Source: Dysgonomonas hofstadii (GTDB lineage Bacteria; Bacteroidota; Bacteroidia; Bacteroidales; Dysgonomonadaceae). Taken from it: a stretch of DNA of 64,000 nucleotides. The position numbers and the translations under genes are program-made. This document shows, piece after piece, positions 9,091 to 18,132 of the stretch. A model generated the notes under the pieces. That model did not search any database. It saw only the letters and a program-made list of their open reading frames with translations, and was not told the DNA's origin. The first letter of the stretch is position 1; each line of letters begins with the position of its first letter. Location: positions 204,351-268,350 of the forward strand of contig NZ_JACIEP010000007.1 of assembly GCF_014196915.1 (NCBI RefSeq), written 5' to 3'.

Positions 9091-9729
9091 TTAGCGAAGG
9101 TCGACGACTTCAGCATTCGGATAGTCTTTTTTGCTGAACTGAAACATTGTGTCGGCAAGAGTGGCTCCTGTCTGATAACTTTTTATTGTAAGTAAATTTT
9201 CTATTCCAGACTTATCAGTCACCGATATTCTTGAAAACAGGTTGTTTATTTTGTTTATTTCCACAATAATCTTTGTAAACTCCGTACCTTTCTTTTGAGG
9301 GGTGAGTTCTATCTCGTAAACAGATTTTCCGGCAACATTCTTTTCTCCTATATATCTGAGATCGAATCCTTTCTTATATATATTGAAGAGTACAGACGGG
9401 CTGATAGCTTGTAGTTCATCACCTGTAGGATTGGTAATGTTCACTTCGTCGGTATCTTTAATATAGACCCACTGCGTAGTACCATCAAACCATGTAATGG
9501 CATCGGGAATTTCAATCTTAAATTTATTGCCTTTCATATAGGCTGTACCGTCGTAACTATATGTTGTTTTAGTTTTCGGGTCTTTTGCATCTAATGTGAA
9601 CCTGGCTGTGACTGCTCCGGCCTTATTATATGTGTCTGATGCTTTGTCCAGTATATCGCGTGCATTCTGAGCAGATGTCGAGTAAGCGAAAGAAATAAGC
9701 AATAGAAGTGTAAATAGTTTTATTCTCAT
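9091..9729 (-). CDS. lolA: LolA-like outer-membrane lipoprotein carrier
   Basis: 212 residues with a signal peptide (residues 1-20, ending STSAQ). The mature part has the LolA fold pattern: alternating amphipathic strands with ITWFDGTTQWVYIKDTDEV (about 78-96) and the later LTPQKKGTEFTKI. LolA is the periplasmic chaperone that carries lipoproteins from the LolCDE complex to the outer membrane. Bacteroidota LolA is diverged, so the symbol follows family similarity rather than proven function. A promoter box is just upstream (9750-9757), and trxB follows on the same strand. Confidence 0.83.
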   Translation of the reverse strand: MRIKLFTLLLLISFAYSTSAQNARDILDKASDTYNKAGAVTARFTLDAKDPKTKTTYSYDGTAYMKGNKFKIEIPDAITWFDGTTQWVYIKDTDEVNITNPTGDELQAISPSVLFNIYKKGFDLRYIGEKNVAGKSVYEIELTPQKKGTEFTKIIVEINKINNLFSRISVTDKSGIENLLTIKSYQTGATLADTMFQFSKKDYPNAEVVDLR

Positions 9730-9749
9730 CTTTTATTCTATTAAGTATA

Positions 9750-9757
9750 CAAATATA
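9750..9757 (-). promoter_or_regulatory. Probable -7 promoter box for lolA
   Basis: On the minus strand the sequence is TATATTTG, a match to TAnnTTTG, about 20 bases before the lolA start codon. Confidence 0.6.
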
Positions 9758-9849
9758 GACAATTAATCAGCTGAAAAGTTTAAAAAGCTTGTATTAATCA
9801 TTGGTTATTTTTAACAATGAGAGTGTATCAAAAGTAAGACTTTACTCTC

Positions 9850-9928
9850 TTTTGTCATGTTGAGCGATAGCGAAACATCTCCACAAGTATCGACAGGAGA
9901 TCCTTCACATCTGTTCAGGATGACAAAA
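9850..9928. repeat. Palindromic intergenic repeat (MITE/REP-like)
   Basis: A 79-bp element bounded by TTTTGTCAT and ATGACAAAA (9850-9858, 9920-9928), with an inner inverted pair ATCTCC/GGAGAT. It carries the phrase GTTGAGCGATAGCGAAACATC and ends with the motif GTTCAGGATGACA. Elements of this style are widespread between genes in many bacterial genomes. It occupies part of the 390-bp gap between the divergent lolA and kup genes. Nothing else recognisable lies in that gap apart from the two promoters. Confidence 0.75.
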
Positions 9929-10087
9929 TGCTTATCTATATTTCAATTAGAAAAATGCTTTAGACAAAACTCTATTTGCCCCAAATTCTATTTTTGAACA
10001 AATGATGAAAAATAAATGTTTGTTATGCATAATTGACTAAGCAACAATAATTAACTACTATAACTATCTTCTAATAGAATAAAGCAT

Positions 10088-10095
10088 TACTTTTG
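10088..10095 (+). promoter_or_regulatory. Probable -7 promoter box for kup
   Basis: TACTTTTG matches TAnnTTTG and lies 24 bases before the kup ATG. An AAAGGAG at 10113-10119 directly abuts the ATG; with zero spacing it is unlikely to work as an SD. Confidence 0.6.
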
Positions 10096-10119
10096 AAAGT
10101 TTTTCAATAAAGAAAGGAG

Positions 10120-12108
10120 ATGAAAGAGAACCATAAAGTCCCGTTTGGCGCACTGGGTGTTGTACTGGCAATAGGAATCGTTTTTGGCGATATTGGTACT
10201 TCCCCTTTATATGTGATGCGGGCAATACTGAACGCCCTTCCTGCCGGACAACTTACCCGCCCCGAATATATCTTAGGTGCTGTTTCTTGTGTGATCTGGA
10301 CATTGACAATCCAGACGACATTAAAATATGTGATCATCACCCTCCGTGCCGATAATAAAGGTGAGGGAGGTATCTTATCTCTTTATGCATTGATCCGCCA
10401 GAAATATCGCTGGGCATATATCCTGGCCGGTATAGGAGCTGCTACCTTGCTTGCCGATGGCATCATTACTCCGGCCATGACCGTAATGTCGGCTATCGAA
10501 GGTCTGAATACAATAGCTCCGCATATACCTGTCATTCCGGTTACGATACTTATTGTACTTGTCCTATTCCTTGTGCAGCCATTCGGAACAGGATCGCTGG
10601 GAAAATATTTCGGACCGTTGATGATCATTTGGTTTACGATGATGGCCGTGATGGGATTGAGTCAGATAATAACCGATTTCAGTGTATTCAGGGCTTTTAA
10701 TCCGATGTATGCCATCAACTTCCTGATAGAAGTTCCGCAGACAATGATCATGCTGGGAGCAATATTTCTTTGTACAACAGGGGCCGAAGCATTATATTCA
10801 GACCTGGGGCACTGTGGACTGAAAAACATCAGAATATCGTGGATATATGTGAAATCCGCTCTGATTCTGAATTACCTCGGACAGGCTGCGTGGATTATTA
10901 ACAGCCATCATGTGACTCCTGATGTAAACCCGTTCTTTGCCATGATGCCAACCTGGTTTACCTTTGTGGGTGTGATTATGGCTACTCTGGCTGCGATTAT
11001 AGCCAGTCAGGCATTGATAAGCGGGTCATTCACTGTGATAAGTGAAGCCATATCACTGAACATCTGGCCAAATGTGAAGATTCAGTATACTTCTGATATT
11101 AAAGGGCAGTTGTATATTCCATCCATCAATTACATGATGATGGTATTGTGTATCATCATCATACTCACCATGCGATCTTCGATGAAACTGGAAGCTGCTT
11201 ATGGTCTTGCAATCACATTGAGCATGCTGATGACCAGTGTATTGTTGTTCCTTTATTTTGTAAAGAATAATAAACCTCTTTGGTACAGCATGCCTCTGAC
11301 ACTGTTCTTCGTAGTGATAGAGTTCAGTTTTTTTATCGCCAACATGCAGAAATTTGCTCATGGAGGCTTCGTCCCGGTTATTATTGCCGGTTTCCTTGTG
11401 TTCCTCATGTATTCATGGTATAACGGGCGACGTATAAAAAGACATTATACTGTTTATGACCCGGTAGATGAAAAATATATTAACCAGATAGTGAAGATAA
11501 GCGAAGATACCACTATTCCCAAGGCTGCCACACATCTTGTGTATATTGTAAAGGCGAATAACAGAAACTTCCTGGAAAGTAAAATCGCTTACTCATTGTT
11601 TAAAAGAACACCGAAACGGGCGGATACATACTGGTTCGTGCGCATAAAAAGAACAGATGAACCGTATGAATTCAGTTATGAGACCACAGTGTATGCTCCT
11701 AAAAAGATATTCCGGATAAACATTCGTGCCGGATTCAAACTGGGTATCCATACAGATAAATATGTGAATCTGATAGCAAACGAACTGGAGCGGCACGGGC
11801 TTGTCGATTTATCCTCACGCTATCCTTCCATGCAGGATGTGATAGATAAACGGGGCGACTTTAAGTTTATGATAGTAGACCGTATTTTCCGTAATGTACA
11901 TATGGATCCGTGGCGGCAAATTACCCTGGGATGCTATAACATCGTCAAAAAGCTGACGACGTCAGATACTCAGATGTACGATATAGATCCATCGCTTGCG
12001 GTAATTGAAACCGTTCCGTTAAGACAGGCCGACCACACAGAGGAACAGCTCAGGGAACTGTTGTTACAATCTGACGAAACATTGTCAGATACGCAATCCG
12101 TCGAGTAA
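10120..12108 (+). CDS. kup: Potassium transporter Kup (KUP/HAK/KT family)
   Basis: 662 residues, close to the family norm of about 620-660. Roughly 12 transmembrane helices fill residues 10-440, followed by a cytoplasmic C-terminal domain of about 200 residues. The N-terminal family signature GDIGTSPLY is at 23-31, and NKGEGGILSLYAL follows in the second helix region. Kup takes up potassium with protons and is important at low pH. It reads divergently from lolA. The 3' end overlaps the convergent M20 gene by 24 bases. Confidence 0.95.
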   Translation: MKENHKVPFGALGVVLAIGIVFGDIGTSPLYVMRAILNALPAGQLTRPEYILGAVSCVIWTLTIQTTLKYVIITLRADNKGEGGILSLYALIRQKYRWAYILAGIGAATLLADGIITPAMTVMSAIEGLNTIAPHIPVIPVTILIVLVLFLVQPFGTGSLGKYFGPLMIIWFTMMAVMGLSQIITDFSVFRAFNPMYAINFLIEVPQTMIMLGAIFLCTTGAEALYSDLGHCGLKNIRISWIYVKSALILNYLGQAAWIINSHHVTPDVNPFFAMMPTWFTFVGVIMATLAAIIASQALISGSFTVISEAISLNIWPNVKIQYTSDIKGQLYIPSINYMMMVLCIIIILTMRSSMKLEAAYGLAITLSMLMTSVLLFLYFVKNNKPLWYSMPLTLFFVVIEFSFFIANMQKFAHGGFVPVIIAGFLVFLMYSWYNGRRIKRHYTVYDPVDEKYINQIVKISEDTTIPKAATHLVYIVKANNRNFLESKIAYSLFKRTPKRADTYWFVRIKRTDEPYEFSYETTVYAPKKIFRINIRAGFKLGIHTDKYVNLIANELERHGLVDLSSRYPSMQDVIDKRGDFKFMIVDRIFRNVHMDPWRQITLGCYNIVKKLTTSDTQMYDIDPSLAVIETVPLRQADHTEEQLRELLLQSDETLSDTQSVE

Positions 12109-13152
12109 TTTCACATACAATTCTATTCCTTCGCGTATTTCATCCAGTCTGATATATTCATCGGCTGTATGGGAACGGGCAGAGTCTCCGGGACCTATTT
12201 TCACCGTTGGAAACGGCATCATCGACTGGTCGGAAAGTGTAGGAGATCCGTAAGGTTCTTTCCCTATCATGACAGCACGTTCTATAAACGGATTCTCCAG
12301 TGCAATCCGGGAAGAATTTAAACGTAAAGAACGCGGAATCACCTCACCAAGCGTGTGTTTGTTGATAATATCGAATAATTCCTGATTAGAGTATAATTCA
12401 TTGCTGCGCACATCTACAACAAAGGTACAGCGATCCGGTACTACATTGTGCTGTGTTCCGGCATTGATCATTGTAACAGTCATTTTTACCGGGCCGAGCA
12501 GTTCACTCACTTCCGGTAGTTCGAAACGGCGGAACCATTCTATATCGTGCATGGCTTTGTAGATCGCATTGTCTCCTTCGTTACGGGCTGCGTGTCCCGA
12601 TTTGCCGTAAGCGATGCAGTCAAGCACCATAAGTCCTTTTTCGGCTATGGCCGGATTCATTTTAGTCGGTTCGCCTACAATTCCGAATTCTATTTTAGGC
12701 AGTTCGGGTAAAACGGTTTCTACCCCGCCTTTTCCCGAGACTTCTTCTTCGCAGGTAGCTAGGAAAATGAGATTATAATCCTGTGTTTTCTCTGATAAGA
12801 TAAAGAAAGTATGCATCAAAGATACAAGACTTGCTCCCGCATCATTGCTCCCCAGTCCATAAAGACGGCCATTTTCCTCCTCGGGAACGAACGGGTCTTT
12901 ATTCCATCCTGAGACGGGCTTTACGGTATCGATATGGGAATTCAGTAAAATAGTCGGTTTTGCATCCGAAAAATCCTTGCTTTGAATCCATAGGTTATTG
13001 CCCTTCCGTTTTGGCTCGTAGCCCATACTTTTCATGTAGTCGGAAATCTTATCCGCCACATCGTATTCGTCCCTGCTGAAAGACGGGATAGCTATCATCT
13101 CTTTCAGTAAATCTACCGCATTGTAGTACAGCGCATCAATATCGAAGTTCAT
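12085..13152 (-). CDS. argE: M20 family metallo-deacylase, probably N-acyl-ornithine/citrulline deacylase
   Basis: 355 residues. Zinc ligands and catalytic residues of the M20 family are visible: NSHIDTVKP (His73, Asp75), GSNDAGA (bridging Asp104), CEEEVSG (catalytic Glu135 and ligand Glu136), and a late His in SHTADEY. It is most like the ArgE/DapE group. Bacteroidota make arginine through succinylated intermediates, so the natural substrate may be N-succinyl-ornithine or -citrulline rather than the acetylated form. No other arginine genes are adjacent, so the symbol is tentative. It follows ispD on the same strand with a 27-base gap. Confidence 0.8.
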   Translation of the reverse strand: MNFDIDALYYNAVDLLKEMIAIPSFSRDEYDVADKISDYMKSMGYEPKRKGNNLWIQSKDFSDAKPTILLNSHIDTVKPVSGWNKDPFVPEEENGRLYGLGSNDAGASLVSLMHTFFILSEKTQDYNLIFLATCEEEVSGKGGVETVLPELPKIEFGIVGEPTKMNPAIAEKGLMVLDCIAYGKSGHAARNEGDNAIYKAMHDIEWFRRFELPEVSELLGPVKMTVTMINAGTQHNVVPDRCTFVVDVRSNELYSNQELFDIINKHTLGEVIPRSLRLNSSRIALENPFIERAVMIGKEPYGSPTLSDQSMMPFPTVKIGPGDSARSHTADEYIRLDEIREGIELYVKLLDGLRI

Positions 13153-13179
13153 AGCCTTATATAGTTTAAGTTTTCTGAT

Positions 13180-13848
13180 CTAACTTTTTTGTAAAATCAA
13201 TTCGCCTACTTTAAGATCGAAAGGCGTGGTTATCTTTATATTTGTTATTTCACCTTTCACCAAATGGATGTTTACTCCCATAGCTTCTACTACCGAAGCA
13301 TCATCGGTAAAGGTATCATTATATTCCGTTTCATAGGCTTTTTTCAGAAGATGAGAGTGGAAAACCTGCGGCGTTTGCACCAGCCTTATCTTTGAGCGGT
13401 CTATGATCTTGCTTCTTTCCGCATCGATCATTTCCCGTAAACTGTCGGTGGAATCGATAACCGGAACCACAGCCTGATAAGTTGCTGTAGCATCGAAACA
13501 TCTTTTTATCATTTCTGTTGATCCGAATGGGCGGACACCATCCTGTACGGCTACTATACCTTCTTTTATAAAGGATAGCCCGTTTTTAACAGAATGAAAG
13601 CGGGTTTCGCCGCCTGTGGCAATTGTATGCGGAATGGTGAAATTGTATTCTGAACAAAGTGCTTTCCAGTAGTCCTGATGCGAAACCGGCAACACAAGTA
13701 CAATATTGATATTTTCGTCGAAGCTTCGGAAAGCGTTGAACGTATGCATCAATACTGGTTTACCCCCTAGCGGGATAAACTGCTTCGGCAAATCAATTCC
13801 CATACGTAGGCCCTTGCCTCCGGCTACTATGATCACATTGTTTTTCAT
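13180..13848 (-). CDS. ispD: 2-C-methyl-D-erythritol 4-phosphate cytidylyltransferase
   Basis: 222 residues, the normal size. Third enzyme of the MEP isoprenoid pathway; it joins MEP with CTP to give CDP-ME. The nucleotide-binding N-terminus AGGKGLRMGIDLPKQF (residues 9-24) holds the conserved Gly-rich loop, Arg and Lys. VQDGVRPF (near 101-108) carries the family's metal-binding Asp and Arg. The start codon overlaps the stop of xseB as ATGA, so the two are translationally coupled on one transcript with xseA. Confidence 0.95.
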   Translation of the reverse strand: MKNNVIIVAGGKGLRMGIDLPKQFIPLGGKPVLMHTFNAFRSFDENINIVLVLPVSHQDYWKALCSEYNFTIPHTIATGGETRFHSVKNGLSFIKEGIVAVQDGVRPFGSTEMIKRCFDATATYQAVVPVIDSTDSLREMIDAERSKIIDRSKIRLVQTPQVFHSHLLKKAYETEYNDTFTDDASVVEAMGVNIHLVKGEITNIKITTPFDLKVGELILQKS

Positions 13849-14042
13849 TCTATCTTGTCTAAAATATTCTGTATCTCCACATTGGTCTTTTGCAACTTAT
13901 CTTTACAGAACTTGATAAGGACAGCAGCCTTTTTCACTTCGTCGAGGAGTACATCCACATCCAGGTCTTCATTCTCGATGCGGTACATTATGTCCTGCAA
14001 TTCCTGCATGGCTTCACCGTATGTTTGCTCTTTCTTTGCCAT
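13845..14042 (-). CDS. xseB: Exodeoxyribonuclease VII small subunit
   Basis: 65 residues, typical for this tiny subunit. The sequence has the family pattern YGEAMQELQDIMYRIENEDL followed by the coiled LDEVKKAAVLIKFCKDKL. XseB binds the large subunit XseA to form the single-strand exonuclease VII. It follows xseA by 18 bases and overlaps ispD by four. Confidence 0.94.
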   Translation of the reverse strand: MAKKEQTYGEAMQELQDIMYRIENEDLDVDVLLDEVKKAAVLIKFCKDKLQKTNVEIQNILDKIE

Positions 14043-14060
14043 AAATCTGTATTTTTCTAT

Positions 14061-15434
14061 TTACTCTTTTTTTACAACTGATGTCACCTTTCCATCAGAG
14101 AAAATGGTGGTGATTTCATCGTTTTCCTCCAGTGTATTCCCCTGCTTGATAACCTTGCCGTCTTTCATTGTCAGTGTATATCCTTTTCTCAGTATAGTTT
14201 CGGGAGAAGATAACTCCAGATGTTTTTCAATCATATCCAACTCGTTTAACTGGTCTTTGAATATATGCTGACAGGTATTCTTCAATGCATTTTCAATCAA
14301 AAGGAGTTTATTGTCGGAATTTTTCCGGTTTTGCTGTAAGTTTCTTTTTACTGTTTCTTCAAACTGACTGAAACGGCTTTCATTATCTTTGATGATACGT
14401 TGTAATCCTTTTTGTAAAACTGTTTTTGCCGAAGATAATAAAACTTCCTGTTCTTTGCGCCAGGCCTTTAGTACAAATGCATTTTTAGTCTCGAGAACAT
14501 CGAGCAAAGCAAATTCGGTTTGCAGGCGTTGCTGAACCATAGAGACTATCGATTGTCCGGTTTCATCCAATTCAACGGCTGTTCTAACCATATTGTTAAT
14601 TAGAAATTCGGCCACTGCCGTAGGTGTCTTTGCCCGGGTATGGGCCACAATGTCCAGGACTGTATCATCACGTTCGTGCCCTATTCCTGTTATTATAGGT
14701 AATGGAAACTGCGCACAGCTGGCAGCCAGCAGGTATGAATCGAAACTGCTGAGATCGGAAGTGGCACCTCCACCCCGGATAATGATTACAGCATCGAAGC
14801 AGTCGAGATTATCATAGATTCGTTCCAGTGCCGATATAATGGAATCTTCGGATCTGCCACCCTGCATAATGGCAGGGAACAGTTTCGTATAGAATGCGAA
14901 TCCATAAGTGTTTTTATTCAATTGATCGAGGAAATCCTCATATCCGGCCGCCGTAGGGGAAGAAATAATGGCGATACGGTTTAGTGGCTCGGGAAGTGTC
15001 AGTTCCTTGTTGAGTGTCAGTACGCCGTCTTCTTCCAGTTGCCGGATTATGGCGGCTCTGTTCAATGCCTGATCACCTAATGTGTAACTGGGATCAATAT
15101 CGTGTACTGTAAGGCTGAATCCATATAATTCGTGAAATTCGACACTCACCTGAACGAGAACTTTCAGTCCTGAGGTAAAGGGTTGCATCGTTTTGTTTTC
15201 GAAATATGCTTTGAGCATATAGAACGTATTTGCCCAGATCATTCCACGGGCTTTGGCTAGAAGCGTTTTTCCCTTGCCGTCTTTTTCTATAAACTCAAGG
15301 TAGCAATGCCCGTTCTGATTAACACGTACGTCGCTTGTCTCCGCACGAACCCAAAACATCTCGGGAAGAGAATCTGCCAAGACATTTTTTATCAGATGAT
15401 TGAGTTCATATAGTGAGACCGCGGCGTTATTCAT
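14061..15434 (-). CDS. xseA: Exodeoxyribonuclease VII large subunit
   Basis: 457 residues. An OB-fold DNA-binding domain covers about 1-105. The catalytic domain follows, with the family signatures ISSPTAAGYEDF (about 153-164), IIRGGGATSDLSSFD (about 215-229) and GIGHERDDTVLDIVAHTRA (about 249-267). A coiled-coil region near 290-400 docks the small subunit. The enzyme degrades single-stranded DNA from both ends in repair. First gene of a likely xseA-xseB-ispD-M20 operon; a palindromic element sits between it and the subtilase gene upstream. Confidence 0.96.
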   Translation of the reverse strand: MNNAAVSLYELNHLIKNVLADSLPEMFWVRAETSDVRVNQNGHCYLEFIEKDGKGKTLLAKARGMIWANTFYMLKAYFENKTMQPFTSGLKVLVQVSVEFHELYGFSLTVHDIDPSYTLGDQALNRAAIIRQLEEDGVLTLNKELTLPEPLNRIAIISSPTAAGYEDFLDQLNKNTYGFAFYTKLFPAIMQGGRSEDSIISALERIYDNLDCFDAVIIIRGGGATSDLSSFDSYLLAASCAQFPLPIITGIGHERDDTVLDIVAHTRAKTPTAVAEFLINNMVRTAVELDETGQSIVSMVQQRLQTEFALLDVLETKNAFVLKAWRKEQEVLLSSAKTVLQKGLQRIIKDNESRFSQFEETVKRNLQQNRKNSDNKLLLIENALKNTCQHIFKDQLNELDMIEKHLELSSPETILRKGYTLTMKDGKVIKQGNTLEENDEITTIFSDGKVTSVVKKE

Positions 15435-15449
15435 TTGATTATCCTTTAT

Positions 15450-15469
15450 CCACGCCTTTTAAGGCGTGG
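15450..15469. repeat. GC palindrome between the subtilase gene and xseA
   Basis: A 9-bp perfect stem (CCACGCCTT/AAGGCGTGG) with a two-base loop. It is followed at 15495-15520 by a second GC-rich stretch that has small C-run/G-run pairings. It looks like a REP-type element. No T-run follows the hairpin, so it is not a classical terminator, but it could slow polymerase or protect mRNA ends. Confidence 0.65.
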
Positions 15470-15509
15470 CAATTTATAGAACTTAATAACCTTACCCCTG
15501 CGGGGGAAT

Positions 15510-16901
15510 TCAGGGGGCTTTTTTATCGGCTATCTGTTGCGCCAATTCCATAGCCTTTGCCATATCGGGTAATCCGTATCCGTAATCTTCGTTATACGTC
15601 TCATACTGGTCGGAGGAACGTCTGACTGCATCTATTATCTCCATATTTGTAAGGGTAGGGAACGCCTGCCACAAACAGGCAACCATTCCGCACATAATAG
15701 GAGAAGAGAAGGAAGTGCCCGCTTTCATCGATACTTTTCCATTATCGTCTATTACTGAAGCAAATAGTCCTAATGCCATAACATCAGGCTTTACACGCAG
15801 GTCGGCAGTCATGCCGCGGGAACTGAACGGAGCCACAATAGAGTCTCGTTTTACAGCGCCTACCGTCAGCACATTTGCCGCATCCGATGGAGAAGTTATC
15901 TTTTCCCATTCGGAATCGCCTGAATTTCCCGCGCTTATGACCAGCAGGATGCCTTTTCTGGCAGCAGCGTTTGCGGCACGGGTTATGTATGCTGTCTTTC
16001 CATCGAGATCCTGATGTGTATAGCTCTTTGCCGGATAGTCGAAATTGTTGTATCCCAAAGAGGTATTTACAACGTCAATACCTACGCTATCGGCATATTC
16101 TATAGCTGTAGCCCAGTAATCTTCTTCGATAGGATACTCGCTTCTCGAATCTTCTGTGCTGAAAAGCCAGAAACCGGCTTCGGGCGCTGTGCCTACAAAC
16201 TGCATGGGTTTGTTAGCCCCAATGCAGGACAAGACATTCAATCCGTGCTGATTGGCGTTTTCAAACAGGTCTTCATGTTCATATATAAAGCCTTTATAGC
16301 CTTTTATATCGAGATTATCCAGCATTTCTATCTCGGGCAGATGGTTAAATCCGGCATCGATAACCCCAATATGCATTCCTTTTCCCTTGAATCCGGCATT
16401 ATGTAATACTTGTCCGTTATTCAGCTTTATATTCCGGTCGGCACTGCCATAGTTATTACCGAAAGCGATTGTTTCCATCGCAGGATATTTGATGATACTG
16501 TCATTATTTTCTTTCTTAACCACTGGCCTTCCTTTCCATACAAAAAGGGCATCGGAAACAAAAGGCAGTTCTTTATATTTTTCAACCAAAGAACTATCTG
16601 AACAATGTACACTGATTGTTTTTTGCCATTTGCTTTTAGCCACAACGATTCCACCTACAGCCTCTACCTCTTTTATATATTCATTTGATAGAGGCAGGTC
16701 GGTTGAATCTATAGCGATCTTTTGTTTCATTCTCCTTTCTATTGCCCTGGGTGAAAGGAATTCTTCCGGTTTCTCAATCGAATAGGATGTTTTGCCTTTA
16801 TCTTTTAATTTCAGGCGGAATTTATAGTTGTATTCTTGTGCCATAGATACAGATGCCACTACAAATAAACTGCAAAGCAGTGTAAGTAACTTTTTCATCA
16901 A
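15510..16901 (-). CDS. Secreted S8 (subtilisin-like) serine peptidase
   Basis: 463 residues with a signal peptide (about 1-21, ending SVSMAQ). A propeptide-like segment to about residue 165 precedes the S8 domain. The catalytic triad is complete: Asp182 in GVIDAGF, His219 in NQHGLNVLS and Ser397 in GTSFSSP, with oxyanion Asn near 326 in SAGNSG. No obvious C-terminal sorting domain is present, so it is probably periplasmic or simply exported. A -7 promoter box lies just upstream. Relatives are common in Bacteroidales; the substrate is unknown. The initiation codon may be either of the two leading Met codons. Confidence 0.92.
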   Translation of the reverse strand: MMKKLLTLLCSLFVVASVSMAQEYNYKFRLKLKDKGKTSYSIEKPEEFLSPRAIERRMKQKIAIDSTDLPLSNEYIKEVEAVGGIVVAKSKWQKTISVHCSDSSLVEKYKELPFVSDALFVWKGRPVVKKENNDSIIKYPAMETIAFGNNYGSADRNIKLNNGQVLHNAGFKGKGMHIGVIDAGFNHLPEIEMLDNLDIKGYKGFIYEHEDLFENANQHGLNVLSCIGANKPMQFVGTAPEAGFWLFSTEDSRSEYPIEEDYWATAIEYADSVGIDVVNTSLGYNNFDYPAKSYTHQDLDGKTAYITRAANAAARKGILLVISAGNSGDSEWEKITSPSDAANVLTVGAVKRDSIVAPFSSRGMTADLRVKPDVMALGLFASVIDDNGKVSMKAGTSFSSPIMCGMVACLWQAFPTLTNMEIIDAVRRSSDQYETYNEDYGYGLPDMAKAMELAQQIADKKAP

Positions 16902-16924
16902 ATTTTTTCTGTTTTATATAAATA

Positions 16925-16932
16925 CAAATGTA
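16925..16932 (-). promoter_or_regulatory. Probable -7 promoter box for the subtilase gene
   Basis: Minus-strand TACATTTG matches TAnnTTTG and lies 23 bases before the start codon. Confidence 0.55.
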
Positions 16933-16995
16933 ACCAAATAGTTTGGGGTATTTCTGTGTATAATTAAATTTTTAACCGCTCCAGTGTCCCTTTTA

Positions 16996-17949
16996 CTACT
17001 CTTTCTTGTCAAGCCAGACTACTTTTTGCTCAGGCGTATGCTCCATTCCTATTATATCTCTGTACAGGCCGGGGCGTCTGGCTTTTATGTAGCGATGGGC
17101 GCCACAATCTGTTATTTTACTATCCACACAGGTGCCAATGGCTATATTGTTATCTAGTTTAGTACATTCGGCTATTATATCCCCGAACGGATCAATGATC
17201 ATGGAGCATCCGTTTTTCAACTGGTCGTCGTCCATGCCGATAGGATTTGAGAATACAACATAAATACCGTTATCGTAAGCTCTGGCCGGTAACCATTTCA
17301 TTAGCCAGGCACGCCCTTTCAGCCCGTTAAATTCGGCGCGTAATGATGTCGGATCACTTTCCCGGTTATGCCATAACGCAGGATCGACAAACCCTGCTCC
17401 GGGTCTTGTCGAAGGGGTGCACATGGTGACATGCGGCATAAATATAATATCAGCGCCGAGCAATGTCGTAGCCCTTACGTTTTCTATGATATTATTGTCA
17501 TAACAGATGAGAATACCACATTTCCAACCATTCAGATCGAAAGTGACATATTCATTGCCGGGTTTCAGGTATTTATTTATAAAAGGGTGTAATTTCCTGT
17601 ATTTTGCTTTCAGTCCGTTCTTATCTACACAAATGTAAGCTTTGTATAGCTCGTTTTCGGTCGTTTTCTCAAACAGGCCTGCAAGGATCACAATATTGTT
17701 CTTTTTTGCTGCCTCTGTTAATCTTTTCACGCTTTCCCCTTCGGGAATTAGTTCTGCGAGATCGAGCATCTGGTTCTCGGACAATTTACGCGCAAAGGTA
17801 TATCCGGTAACAGAGCATTCGTGGAAAGCTATGACGTCTGCTCCTTTTTCGGAAGCTTCTTTCGATAGCTTGTCTATCATGTCCAGATTATAGTTTTTGT
17901 CTCCGCTTTTGTTTTCGAACTGTGCTGTTGCGATTTTCAGGTTCTTCAT
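16996..17949 (-). CDS. Carbon-nitrogen hydrolase (nitrilase superfamily amidase)
   Basis: 317 residues. The Glu-Lys-Cys triad of the nitrilase superfamily is visible: Glu44 in AFHECSVTGY, Lys119 in YRKLHPF and Cys149 in ILICYDN. No signal peptide, so cytoplasmic. The family hydrolyses amides or nitriles (for example carbamoyl-putrescine, omega-amides and other small substrates); the motif context does not fix the substrate. A longer insert near residues 185-215, rich in Arg, Pro and Trp, distinguishes it from the Nit2 type. It is a single gene with its own upstream gap, and the subtilase follows 94 bases downstream on the same strand. Confidence 0.88.
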   Translation of the reverse strand: MKNLKIATAQFENKSGDKNYNLDMIDKLSKEASEKGADVIAFHECSVTGYTFARKLSENQMLDLAELIPEGESVKRLTEAAKKNNIVILAGLFEKTTENELYKAYICVDKNGLKAKYRKLHPFINKYLKPGNEYVTFDLNGWKCGILICYDNNIIENVRATTLLGADIIFMPHVTMCTPSTRPGAGFVDPALWHNRESDPTSLRAEFNGLKGRAWLMKWLPARAYDNGIYVVFSNPIGMDDDQLKNGCSMIIDPFGDIIAECTKLDNNIAIGTCVDSKITDCGAHRYIKARRPGLYRDIIGMEHTPEQKVVWLDKKE

Positions 17950-18076
17950 GGTTGTTAAAATTTAGAAATACAAAGTAATTGTAAAAACCATAATGATTTG
18001 CCGGCTCCTTAATTCTTTAATAAAAAATAAGATTTTTCATAAAACGGAAAACTTTATAAATGATAAAGGCAATAAA

Positions 18077-18106
18077 AAATCCGTAATTTTTGAAAATTAC
18101 GGATTT
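18077..18106 (-). terminator. Intrinsic terminator of the beta-barrel gene
   Basis: A perfect 14-bp stem (18077-18090 with 18093-18106) with a two-base loop, 27 bases past the beta-barrel stop. On the minus strand the stem runs into a T-run (complement of 18074-18079). Confidence 0.88.
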
Positions 18107-18132
18107 GTATTATTTTCTTCAATGAACAAAAA

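Noticed and set aside
10113..10119. AAAGGAG before kup as an SD
   Set aside because: It directly abuts the ATG with no spacer, so it cannot place the start codon in the P site in the normal way.
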